Shown here piece after piece: positions 1-10,651 of a stretch of 64,000 nt of DNA. Both the position numbers and the translations under genes were made by a program. The notes under the pieces are model-generated. The model saw nothing but the letters and a program-made list of their open reading frames with translations. It did no database searches and was not told the DNA's origin. Position 1 is the stretch's first letter, and the number at the start of each line of letters is the position of its first letter. Source of the DNA: Ancylostoma caninum (Eukaryota > Nematoda > Chromadorea > Rhabditida > Ancylostomatidae); assembly GCA_037903475.1 (NCBI GenBank), contig JBAJFG010000057.1:742770-806769 (forward strand). Direction: 5' to 3'.

Positions 1-1532
1 TCCAAAAACCGCGAGAACCGAGACAACCTAGTACTTGAGACTCCACCTCACATCTACACCCCGGTAAATTGCATGTAGTGTGAAGTAAGAAATACATACA
101 TGTATTATATTTGAATGTTTGGACCAATGCAACTTCTACCAAACAGAGCCCGATGAAGTGCCAAATTACAGCATTCAGGTAGACGCTTACTCAAGTGTTG
201 TCTATTATATACATTGTAGAACACTCCTTCTGAGGAGACATTTACTTGGCAAACTTCTCCTGATTCATATGAGGTAGCTTGTTTGCTTGCTGCTTACCTT
301 TCTGGAATTCTTTCAAGCTGGTGTTTTGTTTCATCGGTGGATGAAAAGTTGTCTAATGACGTGTCTAGTTACTCATCAACGATTGATCTTACTTTTTTTA
401 AAAATGTTCCCATGATATAAGCGCGTGCGCAACTCAGCGTCAGCTTCCAAATTTCTCTGGAGATTATATTTCTACCACTTTGATTACATACATACTAGTT
501 GGATTACGGACTTCTGCCAGAACAAATAAGAGATACAATTTTTCTTTTTTTTCGAGGCGAACCATGCCCATCAAGTCACGACTGCTGCACACAAATGGTT
601 TTTTTTTTGAAGAGAGCTTTAAAAAATTCACTCACAATACAGGGTGAGAAGTGGTGAAAGCTAAAAGAAGAAGAAATCCATTCATTACGTTTGGACGCGA
701 TTCTTTGAGATCTCTATAAATTTATATTCGCAGGCAAAACTCCTCCCTTTACATGCACTAGCCGATTTCACTTGTAGTTCAAATAATTTCGTTCACCCAT
801 CTGCTTTTGAACAAACTTATGTAATACGAGACAAATTTGATCACTCATGATTGAGTCAACAAGTCATCGCCATTAGTGCCGGAGCTTATGAATAAACGGA
901 GATGTCCTTCGTTGTCGATACAAAAACATTGAAGTGCATCAAACTAGACAGAACATTGCGCTAATACTGAAAGTTCAAGCTGCACCGGTGAAATTTCTGG
1001 TAAGGACATTTGTTCATAGCTATTGACATTTTCCTCTTGATGTTACCTACAGACTCACCTTCTGAAGGGAATCGCTAGAAGAAACCAAACCTCGGACCGG
1101 TTTGACAAGCACTCCTATAAGTCACCTGAACACGAGACACATATTTTGCTAGAAAAATTGTGTGATCTTTTAGTGTTCGGACGTCGGCTCCCAGAAAATT
1201 GAAGCACGTTGCGCCTAGATTCTTGAATATTATTCTGCCCCATTTGTTATGCTTACCAGCGGCCGCTACGGGACGTCTCCGGCTGGCCCGCGAGGCTGCG
1301 TATGTGAACAGAATCGAAGAGAACACCCCCCCCCCATGCTAGGAATTGCTACCAGATGTTATCCTTGAAGTGCTGCCTGTATGCCAAAGATTTACTCCGG
1401 ATTGACAATACACCGCATTCTCTACTTCGCTTCTCCATAAAATACTAGGGGTAATCCAACATGCAGGTCACGAACCTCACAACCATTTTTCACGACGGGT
1501 ACTGATTTATTGATTTTCTAACGAGTACAGTG
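1..1532. other. Intergenic, no gene recognised
   Basis: AT-rich sequence with homopolymer runs, including a C10 run near 1327. Short open frames are present on both strands, but none shows a recognisable motif or a plausible splice chain. I see nothing supportable here. Confidence 0.5.
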
Positions 1533-1730
1533 CTTTTCATAAGTACAGACGCACCCCAGAAAACACTGGTACACAGTTCCACGTAACTTTTTTGAGGAAA
1601 CCACGAGTGCCAATCGAATAAGCGTGCCCAGAAACCCTTGTTACCGTCGTTTTTCCCGAAGCTATGGAAAAATATAGGTAGACCCAGCACTTCCCCCTCC
1701 TAGGGACCGTTTCATAAGTATAGACGCACT
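1533..1730 (+). repeat. Dispersed ~180 bp repeat, plus-oriented copy
   Basis: The unit starts with TTTCATAAGTACAGACGCAC, and a second copy of that motif begins at about 1709. The first ~150 bp match the reverse complement of 2905-3096 with scattered substitutions; both contain a CCCCAGAAAA block, a GGTAC-CAGTTC block and a CAATCGAAT block. The arrangement, a unit bracketed by direct copies of the CATAAGTATAGACGCAC motif, is the same in both copies. No coding capacity is seen. Confidence 0.6.
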
Positions 1731-2904
1731 TTCAGAAACCGATGATTTCGCAGAAGGAACTTCCTTGCAACAGCAGATTTGTAGCTGATAGGTTTCCGCA
1801 AATCCCAACCAACTCAGAAAACATGGGTTGGCATAGATTCACCCACCCCCTCCAGCAAATGGCTATCAAATCGGCTCTTAGTACAGACAATAGTATTTTT
1901 CAGATTTGCCGGAAGATGTTCGGTTCTGGCCATGAATGTCATCTGGTGGGATGCTCCAGGAATGTTCGATGATGCTAGTATTAGAAGGCAGATAGTACCG
2001 TTGAACAGGGCTTCTCAAAATGCTTATTTGTCGAGCGACTGATAAATGTCACGCCGGTTTTTCGATGGAAAGTGAGGTTTTTCCTTCTGCGTGCTGTAAG
2101 AAAATGTAGGAATTGAACACTAAAGGTGCTCCTGTGATTTGAGGAATTCGATTATGTAGAAATGGAGATAATATCGAGGGTGTCGCTATGGGAGCAAACG
2201 TCTCCAACTTTGGCAGCGCCTACCTCCAAAGGTGCTCGTTTTGAGAGAGTCTGGCTCTCCTTGTGTGTCTGCCCGGAGACGTGCATTCATTGAAATACAC
2301 TCCAAATAAAGCTTTTCTCATTCCGTAAAATCATTTAAACATAGCATGGGTTTTCAAAAGATCCAAAACAACCAACTCGTTTTTTCGACATGACGATCAC
2401 CACGTTCCTTACGGGAAAACAAAGCTGTGAAGCTTTTTGGAACGGGATAACCCCAGGAATGAGATGAAGTCAACAATATGCAATGGTGATGCAGCGGTTA
2501 AATGCCTTTTTAACCCATGCACTGCATGACGGAGCCGACGCAACGGCTCAGACTCCATCAACGCACTGTGCTGCTTATGTGCTTTGAGTTCAGGCAGGGT
2601 ATGCAACGCCGTCTTTGATGCGATGTCTTCTTTTGCACACCAAAATTCTTCTTTCGATTGTAGGACTCAATATCTTATACACATTTGCAGGTGGACCCCG
2701 AAGAACCTTCCCCCTACCCGGAGATCCTGCGATTTCACCAGCCTACAGCATGTAAATTTTTTAGCTGCCCCAGCCTCGCTCCAAAACATTGTGATCCAAG
2801 TTGAAATGCAGATTTACGTTGTAGACGCTTGTTAGTTCTCATCAAAATATTGAGCCCATCTTTCCCCTGAAGATAAGATTTATTTGTATTTTCTCATAGA
2901 CTTC
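1731..2904. other. Spacer between inverted repeat copies
   Basis: 1.2 kb without a recognisable gene. It may be the interior of a larger inverted-repeat element whose arms are 1533-1730 and 2905-3096, but no transposase fragment is seen. Confidence 0.4.
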
Positions 2905-3096
2905 GTCTATACTTATGAAACAGCACATTTAATGGTGATGTGCCAAATCAATTCCGTATTTTCCATAATCACTAGTGAAACAACGCAATCTTAGGTTTTC
3001 TGGCATACCGATTCGATTGACGTTTGTAACTTTTCTCATGAAACTGTGATGAACTGGGTACCGGCATTTTCTGGGGTGCGTCTATACTTATGAAAC
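2905..3096 (-). repeat. Dispersed ~180 bp repeat, minus-oriented copy
   Basis: Inverted copy of 1533-1730. Read on the minus strand it starts at 3096 with GTTTCATAAGTATAGACGCA and is closed by another copy of the same motif at about 2921-2905. Confidence 0.6.
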
Positions 3097-3480
3097 GCAC
3101 GAATTGCTCCGAGTGTGGTGGGAGCAAGTTTGCAAGGAATGTCTACCACGCTGATCGTGAATGTGATTGCGAATTTGCGCCATGTGCTTATTGATCTATT
3201 GATCCTATTGAATTTTCGCGTGTTTCACTGGGCGATCGAGGGAAGTGAGCTCGCACGAATCTGACAACCACCGCCATCGACTCATTGATTTTATCGATTC
3301 TCCGTGCGTTTTGTCCCGCCGTTGTGAGAAGTGCAAAGTGGATTGTAGATTGAATTTGGCTGCACGCTCGTTGCCCATTTTTGAAAAAAAAAGTTGTTAG
3401 ACTTGCTATGTTTCATGCATAGATAACCTACGTGTCGTGGTCCATCGTTCTCTTTTGTTATCTCAGGGATATCAATTACT

Positions 3481-3553
3481 GATTTGCTTGATGGAGATAA
3501 CGATATGGAAGAAGCTAAGCGTTTCGGAAATCAGTACGCCTTAACCTACAGGA
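3481..3553 (+). repeat. Fragment of the 55.8 kb inverted-repeat family
   Basis: About 70 bp align base by base, with substitutions, to the arm of 55791-56032, ending at the arm's terminal CTACAGGA. The fragment keeps an open frame reading DLLDGDNDMEEAKRFGN; the 55.8 kb arm reads DLLAGDNDVEDSKRRGD. Confidence 0.6.
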
Positions 3554-4090
3554 TTACATCTACCTTTCACAGCTGTGATGCTATGGCCAGCTTCAATTTA
3601 ATTGCGAAGATTTCCATGGTGCTACCTCTTGACGCTACTATCACTCTTTCTTTCTGTTCCCATAGTTCGTTAACGTTGCCATTCGAGAGTGGTACTCAGG
3701 AAGGTTATCTACATGACCTTGGGAAATACGAATACAAAAGATAGCTCATGATCTATGTAAATGCACTCGGATTTTCTTCTCGCAACAGTTCGGAGAACTT
3801 CTGAGAAGAAAACTCATTAAAAAACCCCCCTGCCTGGTGCGAAAGGCACTTCCATAATGAATTTTCCATACGATAGTTCCTTAATTAATGTGCTTTGAAC
3901 TTTTTCTTTCAACTTTTTCTTATCTTCACAATCGCAGCGGATTGGAGCTTCTCCGTATCTACCACCTAAGGCACCTGTGCACCAGTAGTAGAATAAAAAG
4001 TGGTTCTCAGCCAGATTGTGTCAATAGAGCTTAAGAGATGTTCAGTTACTTGAAGGATACCGTGCACATACAGTTGTGAGTAAAATCTAG

Positions 4091-4096
4091 TTTATT
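4091..4096 (-). terminator. Poly(A) signal of the UQCR10 gene
   Basis: AATAAA on the minus strand about 35 nt downstream of the UQCR10 stop codon, the expected spacing for a short nematode 3' UTR. Confidence 0.6.
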
Positions 4097-4130
4097 TCGC
4101 AAACATGAAATCTACAAATGATCTAAACGT

Positions 4131-4675
4131 CTATTCTTGGAGTTTGGCCTTAATGTCCTTCCACTGCTTTCCAGCATTAACCTGAAATGCAGGAAATTCA
4201 TAACTCCACAATCAATTTAAAAATTAATGTCGTGCAGAAAAATAAAGGATGTTTCCAAACGATTCTGTAATGCAGTATAGGTGGCCATGACATGGGGATA
4301 CCTCAGATGATTAAACACTGATAGATCGATTTTGTGCAAATGGAGACCCATTCGCTCGGTATATGAATGGTCGTAATTATGAGGTGTTTGAGAAGATGAT
4401 GACATTTCACTGATTTTTGAGGCTTTAGCCAAGGTTGCCATAGTTAGGACTACAATGAAAACATCCTTGCCTGACTTTTTTCACAACGAAATCCGCGGAA
4501 TATTCACATTTATTATTTTACAGTTGAGAATAAGAAAAGCACTCACTTTATCCCAGTACGCATCCGTAAGGCCATCGAATGCAAAGTTCATAGCAAATGC
4601 TCCGAAACACGCAGCAAGGAAAAGAGTTGAGAAGCGGCGAGTGACGTTCCTGTACACCAAGGATCCAACCGTCAT
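4131..4675 (-). CDS. UQCR10: Cytochrome bc1 complex subunit 9 (UQCR10/QCR9)
   Basis: Two exons on the minus strand: 4675-4547 (43 codons, ending at GTGAGT) and 4181-4131 (16 codons plus stop, after a TTTCAG acceptor), joined in phase 0 for 59 residues. QCR9/UQCR10 proteins are about 55-66 residues long, and are single-pass subunits of respiratory complex III in the mitochondrial inner membrane. Visible features: a basic N-terminus with YRNVTRRFST, a hydrophobic segment at about residues 17-33 (LFLAACFGAFAMNFAFD), an FD-x-D-x-W stretch, and the typical tail GKQWKDIKAKLQE. The start is favoured because a TTTTAG acceptor-like site lies six bases upstream, as expected for trans-splicing. The 365 bp intron holds an open frame of its own that I treat as chance. 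The call rests on short motifs, but their order and the protein length fit well. Confidence 0.85.
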
Positions 4676-4676
4676 G

Positions 4677-6263
4677 TTGTTCTAAAATTTCACGTAGAAT
4701 ATCATAGTTGAAATGAGATGTAAATGTTCCGCAAATGATATGGAATCCATGCACAAAAATATGAAAAGGATACGATGAGAAACAGTATATGTATGTCAAA
4801 CTAGAGCTGTAAATGCTGCTTTTGTTTTAGAACATAGCATGCCTCCATCACTTAGAATTAGTGGCAGTGAAAATTTGAGAGGAAAAAATGAGAGAACCCC
4901 AAAGGAGAGTATTGCTCAAAGATGAAAACGTATCCCAGAAGTGTGGAAAGAACTCTCTGTTTCACCGGAATACAGATGAAAGGAAACTGAATTTGGAATT
5001 TCGAAAGCCGGTAGCTCTGAAGATATTACCGAAGGCTCAGCCCTGTCAACTCTTAAATCTCTTAAACTCTTGTGAAAATGAACGAAGTCGCTTTGGTAAA
5101 TTCGAATACGATTGCTAAAAAAAAACCGCCTGATTACTTTCAGAGTAACAACAAGTGGAAAAATACTAACTGCTCGATGTGAGATTTTATGCAGCACCAA
5201 ACAAAATGTTAAAAAGGATCTTGATATACTATTCGAAGCAACTAAAACCATTCAGATATGTAGCAGTTTCCCGGAAGCCAAGTAATTAGTAGGACTGAAT
5301 TAGAAGAAGAAAACCCTGAAAAGTCAGAGACTAAAAAGGAAATCCTTTGAACAGCAATGAATAAGTAAAGTAATAATGATAAAAACTGATCACAGTGAAT
5401 TTGTCAATAAATCCGAGAAAAAAAAAGGCGGTGCGTCCAGCCTGCACAATCGCGGCAACTCGTCCCTACTGATTTCGGTTTGTCTTCATTATTTATTGGA
5501 TGACAAGCATAATGCTGTGTTTCGAACTCCCTTGACGCAAAATAATATGCATCCTACAGTTTTATACCGAAATAGAACGAAAATGAAGTGAAGAAATCAA
5601 GGCGAGACAGTCGACTCCATCTCCGGCTCGCGAAAAAAGTAGGGACAGAATGTCCGGACATCGTGAAGTTCTTCCTAATGATGCCAGGGTCCTATTCATG
5701 GTGAAGTAACCAGTATAAATTAGTAAGAAAGCAAGACAACCGCCATTCAGAAACGCCAAACACGAATTTGCTGCGGCAGTGGACGAGTTGCTCACACTGA
5801 CCGGGAGATAATGCAGGTCTCGAGCAGATTTCACTGTTTTGGCCCTTTAATAATCGCTGCGAGTTCTTCGTGCATGGGCCTAAATTTTCTGAATTCTTTT
5901 TAAGTTTTTGAACTTTAAAGCTGGCTTAGAGTTTAAATCTAGCATTGAAAGATGGTTTGAAGAAGTATCTGTCACCTATTTGATCTAGTGCATTAGTTGG
6001 GCCAGTTTGCTTGCCGTTATGATGCTTATATTAACTTTTCTTCTGCGAAATTCTTTCTTCCTCTTCTTTGGCCTCTTTAGGTGCCGTAGAATTGCGAAAA
6101 TATGACTTAGCCCGGACGATATTTTCTAGATTTCTTGTTTCAATTTTTTCAGTTTGAAATATTCGTGTTTCGTCTAGCGGAGAATGCTTTTCTTTTCGTT
6201 TCATTGCACCCTCGACTTCAACGGTTATCAACAGTTTTTCATTTAATCTGATCGCAATACTAA
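4677..6263. other. Intergenic, no gene recognised
   Basis: About 1.6 kb between the divergent UQCR10 and rpl-21 genes. Open frames at about 4888-5118 (+) and 4916-5251 (-) overlap each other and carry no recognised motif. Promoters for both flanking genes should lie here, but I cannot point to a specific element. Confidence 0.5.
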
Positions 6264-6288
6264 TTTTCTAGGGGAACCTACTTCTAGG
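6264..6288 (+). promoter_or_regulatory. Putative trans-splice acceptor of rpl-21
   Basis: TTTTCTAG ends at 6271 and a second CTTCTAG ends one base before the ATG at 6289. In nematodes, pyrimidine-AG sites directly before a start codon commonly receive a spliced leader. Which of the two is used cannot be told from sequence. Confidence 0.5.
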
Positions 6289-9200
6289 ATGACCAACTCA
6301 AAGGGTCTCAGGCGCGGAACGCGCTACATGTTCGCTCGTGACTTCCGCAAGCACGGAATTGAACATCTGTCGACCTACTATCGCATTTACAAACGCGGAG
6401 ACATCGTTGACATTAAAGCAAATGGTGCTTTCCAAAAGGGTATGCCCTTCAAGGCTTACCATGGAAAGACCGGAACTGTTTTCAATGTCACCAAGAGTGC
6501 CGTTGGAGTAATTGTGAACAAGCGTGTGCGGTTAGTTTTCCATCCGTCTTGATTTTTTTTCAAGTCATGATTTGATTTTTTTTTGAAAGTTTTGTGTTTC
6601 TTTCTTATGGTTCTTTTATATAATTTTTTTCCCTGCATATAGTTTTTGTTGTTTCCAAGAGTGTTTCTACACCAATTCGTAATGGAAGACTTAATCCTTC
6701 CAAATATGCTATCCAAATGAGTCTTCTAGGCATGTTTCTAATCCGGCTTCGCAGTTTAGCGTTGACGATTCGCGAACATGCAAAATCATTTCACTGGTTG
6801 TGTTAACATGCAGCTTTTTAGTTGCTCACAGCAGTGGAACAATTTGATGTATCTTGTTTAGTATCAGAGATATCATGCTTGGAAACCGGTAAAGTTCTAT
6901 GGGGATTTGGAAAATACATGTATAGTGAGGATGCAGTTTTGTCATTTCTACTCGTTTTATCAGGATCTGGGTTTTAATTGTAGTGGTGCACTAATTGGAC
7001 AATTCTTTTCCCACACCGCGCCGTATAGAAATCTCAAAACTAGTAACTTGGTGTCCATTTCATCTGGTTTATTTCACATGAAACCAGTAAAAGTTGCTTT
7101 TGTGTTCATTAGTAAAGGGTGACTTGAGCTCCAGAGAAAATTGAGACAGCTGTAAAAAATAGATAACTGGACGTAATCCTACAGCATGTTCAAATCTAAA
7201 GCGGGAATACTTGATACTAAATACTCACTGCCTGGCCTTCGATGGGAGGTTTTTAATATAAGAAACTTCTCTTGAAATAGATTATGTGTATAGCTTCTCC
7301 TCGTGAGTCAGATTATGTGCGTATCTTATTTTTGATGGTTCGCAGTCAGATTCTTCCGGGGTATTCATTGAGTAGGGAGAGCTTAAAGGTTGAAATTATA
7401 AAGTTACAATAGCACTGGTATTCTTTCCACATTTTGCTCCTTTGCATGGTCATGCGACTCATTAACGCAAGTGACGACTTGTGTGAGCTCGCGTAAATTT
7501 ACAGATGCGTCAGTGGTCATAATTCTCTAGCACGCAGAACACCACAACAGTACTTTGATTTCATCAATATTTAAGTATCCATTGATGGCCCCATTGTGCG
7601 TAGTGGTGAATCAAGTCCACTGACTTTCAATGTACTCAACTCTGTGTGTGCAGGAGTATCAGCTCCTTATCAAAATGTCATTTTTTGCCGCCCTTTCTGT
7701 GATTTCGTAAAGTTTTGATGCTAATTCGTCCTACTGTCCTTCCACCACCGCTAAGCCACATAGCTCTTTCCATGACTTTCCATGACTGTTCTTGACCACT
7801 TCTACTGTTTTTTTTTCCTTGCTACCTTTCCATTAACGTTTTTGATTTAAACCAAACGTTAGAGTGTAAGTTTCGGTATTTTTTCTTGGCATAAGTGGAA
7901 TACCCGGAGTATTGTGCTCCACCCACCCTCACTTTTTTGCCGAGGTGGAGAGACCTTCACTTTGGAGGGGGTGGGACCCCCTTTTAGCGAAAAGATGAAG
8001 CTTATCATGGAGGTAAGATTGCAAACAATAAAGAGGAGGGCAGGGACATGTACAGACACATCAGCTCATGTTATGGATTGGGTCAGATTTTAGCTCTGAA
8101 CATTCAACATTGTTTGGATGTTGAGGCCCACTTATGTCGAAAATGAGAGGAGTTATCAAGTGGCACTGGCAGGATGAGAGGCAAGAAGGAGACGTGCAGG
8201 ATTGTTCAGAGATATGCCAACTGAGATCATGGATACGGTCAAAATTGAGCTCTGAACATGCAACTTTTCGTAAAATTCGGTCCCATTTTTTAGCTTTCAA
8301 TAAAATCGTTGCACAAATGCGTGCGTTGTTGTCTTCGTATTCAGCTCGCAAATCCACAACGACCCATATATAGAAGTATCAGGTTTCGTGCATGCAAAGG
8401 TTGAAAAGGAAGGACGGAAATTTCAGAAAAATAGGTGTCAGGTGTGCGACGCGGCCTGCCGCGCGCCAGCCATTGATTTTTTTTTCCAGAATGCGCAGTT
8501 GTCTGGTATGAGAACTAGGTTTCCTCTAATCATATGCAGATCGCAGTTTTTTTTAACGTTCTGCCAATCTGTCCAAACATCGGCTACCTTTAGAACTTTT
8601 TTTTTGGAATTTTGCGACTTTCATTGTAATCCTTTTCAAAATGCGCGGTCTTCTCTGTATTCGCGGTGGAATTCTGCGTCGATCGGTATAGGACTCGGAG
8701 TACCGTTTTGCGTCGGAGGCCCTGCCGAGCGGTAGTGGAGTATCTTACAAAGGGGCTGCTCCATGGAAGTCTCCGCCCTTTGCGCACTATCTCGCCTGGG
8801 ACATGGAGCATGTCCGTTATAAGATACTCCATGACCGGTCGACAGGGCTTCAAACGCAAAACGGTAGTCCGAGCCCTGTACCGATCGACACAGAATTCCA
8901 CTACGAATACACAGACAACTTCTCATTTTGAAAAGGATTCCAATGAAAACTAATGGATGTAATTGTGGAGTGCATTTTTCGATCAGGGAGCAGAGTAGGG
9001 AATTTTTGCGTAGAACTCTGTGGCCGCAAACCTGCATTAGCCGAGCTTCGCCTCATCTACTTCGAATCCAGAGAAATGCCACGTGCAAAGAAGTCGAAAA
9101 AAAATAAACTTTCATTATTTCAACTTTTACTACCTACCACCTTCTCTTTTCGAACCCCGATTTTTACGGACAACTATCACTTTGGAAGACACTTTACCAC

Positions 9201-10262
9201 TATTCCACCTATACCACTATTCCACCTATGCTTCTCGGCAGGATTTTGCTAGTACAGAGTTGAATTTGATGAGCTTTGAAAAAAAAGATGAGGAATGTCC
9301 TCTTGTAGCTTCTTCTAGTTCTAGCGTTGATTTTTTTCAATGTCACGTGATCTGCACATTATTTTTCTATCTTGATCTGTTCAAATGTCCCAGTATACCT
9401 TTCTGTTAGATATTCTCTTAGTCGTTTGATCATTTTGTTGAAGTTGACTTATAAAACTGGTAGTGGGAATATTAGCAGACAATCAAACGTTTTTCTGAAT
9501 CGGCTTCCACATGGAAATGATATTGAATCCGATAAGGTTGTAGCAAAGAAAGTACTAGGCATCTCCTTTCTTGCCCATCTCCGTGCATTTCCTATTAAGA
9601 TGTATCATACACATGAGATGTAGCAGAACTTACAAGGAGTGTCTAACAAGGAGTGTCTCCGTAAGAACATTGTATCTCTTTACGAATTACGCTTTGGGTC
9701 CATGAACTTGCTAATTAGGAGCTTGTTCGAAGACCTTTCTCAGAAAATATTCATCTGAAGAAGTCGGAATGAAATAGCGCTGTCTGCAACGTGTTCTGTT
9801 GGGGTTCTCGTTTTGTACTGCTTTTCCAATACTCCAATATGTCTGTTTCACTGCTCTTTTATGTGTTTCATTAACGTTAACGAATTATTTTTCTTTTGTC
9901 TACCACATTTTTCTGAAAAAAGTTCTTTTTTTGGTTTTGCTATGAGAGTATTTTTTGTAATACGATTTTCCTTCAACGATTTCGTTTTGGTTCACAACAA
10001 ATGGATTTCTGATTTCAGAGGACGAATAATTCCCAAGCGCATCAACATCAGAGTGGAGCACGTGAAGCCATCGACCTGCAGGCAAGACTTCTTGAATCGC
10101 GTCAAGGCTAATGACGAGAAGAAGAAAGCAGCAAAAGCCGCTGGTCAGCCCGTTCCCATTCTCAAGCGCCTCCCCGTGGGACCTCGTGCAGGACATGTTG
10201 TTAGCACCAAGAACAACGAGCCAGAGCTCCTCGCCCCTCTGCGATACGAGATCGTGGCTTAA
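6289..10262 (+). CDS. rpl-21: Large-subunit ribosomal protein L21 (eL21)
   Basis: Two exons: 6289-6530 and 10019-10262, joined inside an arginine codon (CG|A), giving 161 residues, the length usual for eL21. It is a component of the 60S ribosomal subunit. The N-terminus [19 protein letters not shown], the [12 protein letters not shown] loop, the basic [12 protein letters not shown] segment and the C-terminal [13 protein letters not shown] are all classical eL21 features. The donor is GTTAGT and the acceptor is GATTTCAG. The 3488 bp intron is long for a ribosomal protein gene and contains a large palindromic repeat (8629-8947). The gene is convergent with scc-3, whose stop codon lies 390 bp away. 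Confidence 0.97.
8629..8947. repeat. ~320 bp imperfect palindrome in rpl-21 intron
   Basis: The left arm beginning TTTCATTGTAATCCTTTTCA matches the reverse complement of the right arm ending TGAAAAGGATTCCAATGAAA, and homology continues inward through GGTGGAATTCTGCGTCGATC and TACCGTTTTGCGT to a centre near 8790. Similar open frames on both strands are a by-product of the symmetry. This is probably a non-autonomous DNA transposon (foldback or MITE type); no other copy of this exact family was noticed in the window. Confidence 0.8.
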
Positions 10263-10651
10263 TTTGTTTTGTTGTTCATAAATTGTTATTATTTTCTTGA
10301 TGAAACGTGAGTTCCTATGAGAAAAAGCGCAACAGAACACATACAGAATTATGTTTATTAATGTAATGCTTCTATGACAGGGAAGGTCCGCGTACCCTTC
10401 AGTATATTTAACGTGCAATATTATAACACCGTGAGAGTACGCACATGATACAGATGCGCAAGTATAACTTTGTAAGGTACTTTTACAAATGCGCGAAAGA
10501 ATAATTCTATAATACAGATGCGCTGATGCGCGAGAACCTAATGAGAAAAAATACTGAGATCAGAAATTACAGGAGGCATAATTTACAAGAGACCTACTAA
10601 TCAAGGAATGGCGCGAATTTGTAGCCGACAAGAAGCCTATGACAGAATTTA
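10263..10651. other. Convergent 3' region of rpl-21 and scc-3
   Basis: 390 bp between the rpl-21 and scc-3 stop codons, holding both 3' UTRs. It is AT-rich, with a TTATTATTTTC stretch after rpl-21; no consensus AATAAA was pinned down for either gene. Confidence 0.5.

Larger units (their letters stand above)
3097..4130. other. Intergenic with one repeat fragment
   Basis: The only structured piece is 3481-3553, which matches one arm of the inverted-repeat element at 55791-56032 (shared GGAGATAACGA, CTAAGCG and CTACAGGA blocks). The remainder holds nothing I can support, apart from the downstream poly(A) signal of the UQCR10 gene near 4091. Confidence 0.5.

Noticed and set aside
4217..4441. A 74-codon minus-strand frame inside the UQCR10 intron
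   Set aside because: The two flanking exons join in frame to a full-length subunit; the frame has no motif.
4888..5251. Overlapping plus and minus frames as a gene
   Set aside because: Both strands open over AT-rich DNA, no recognisable residues, no splice sites supporting either.
8590..9037. Possible 100-133 codon proteins on both strands in the rpl-21 intron
   Set aside because: They follow from the palindrome at 8629-8947 and lie inside an intron; no motif or splice support.
9813..10018. Upstream extension of the second rpl-21 exon as a 149-codon protein
   Set aside because: The reading before 10019 is intron sequence with low-complexity hydrophobic translation; the CAG acceptor and phase fit rpl-21 exactly.
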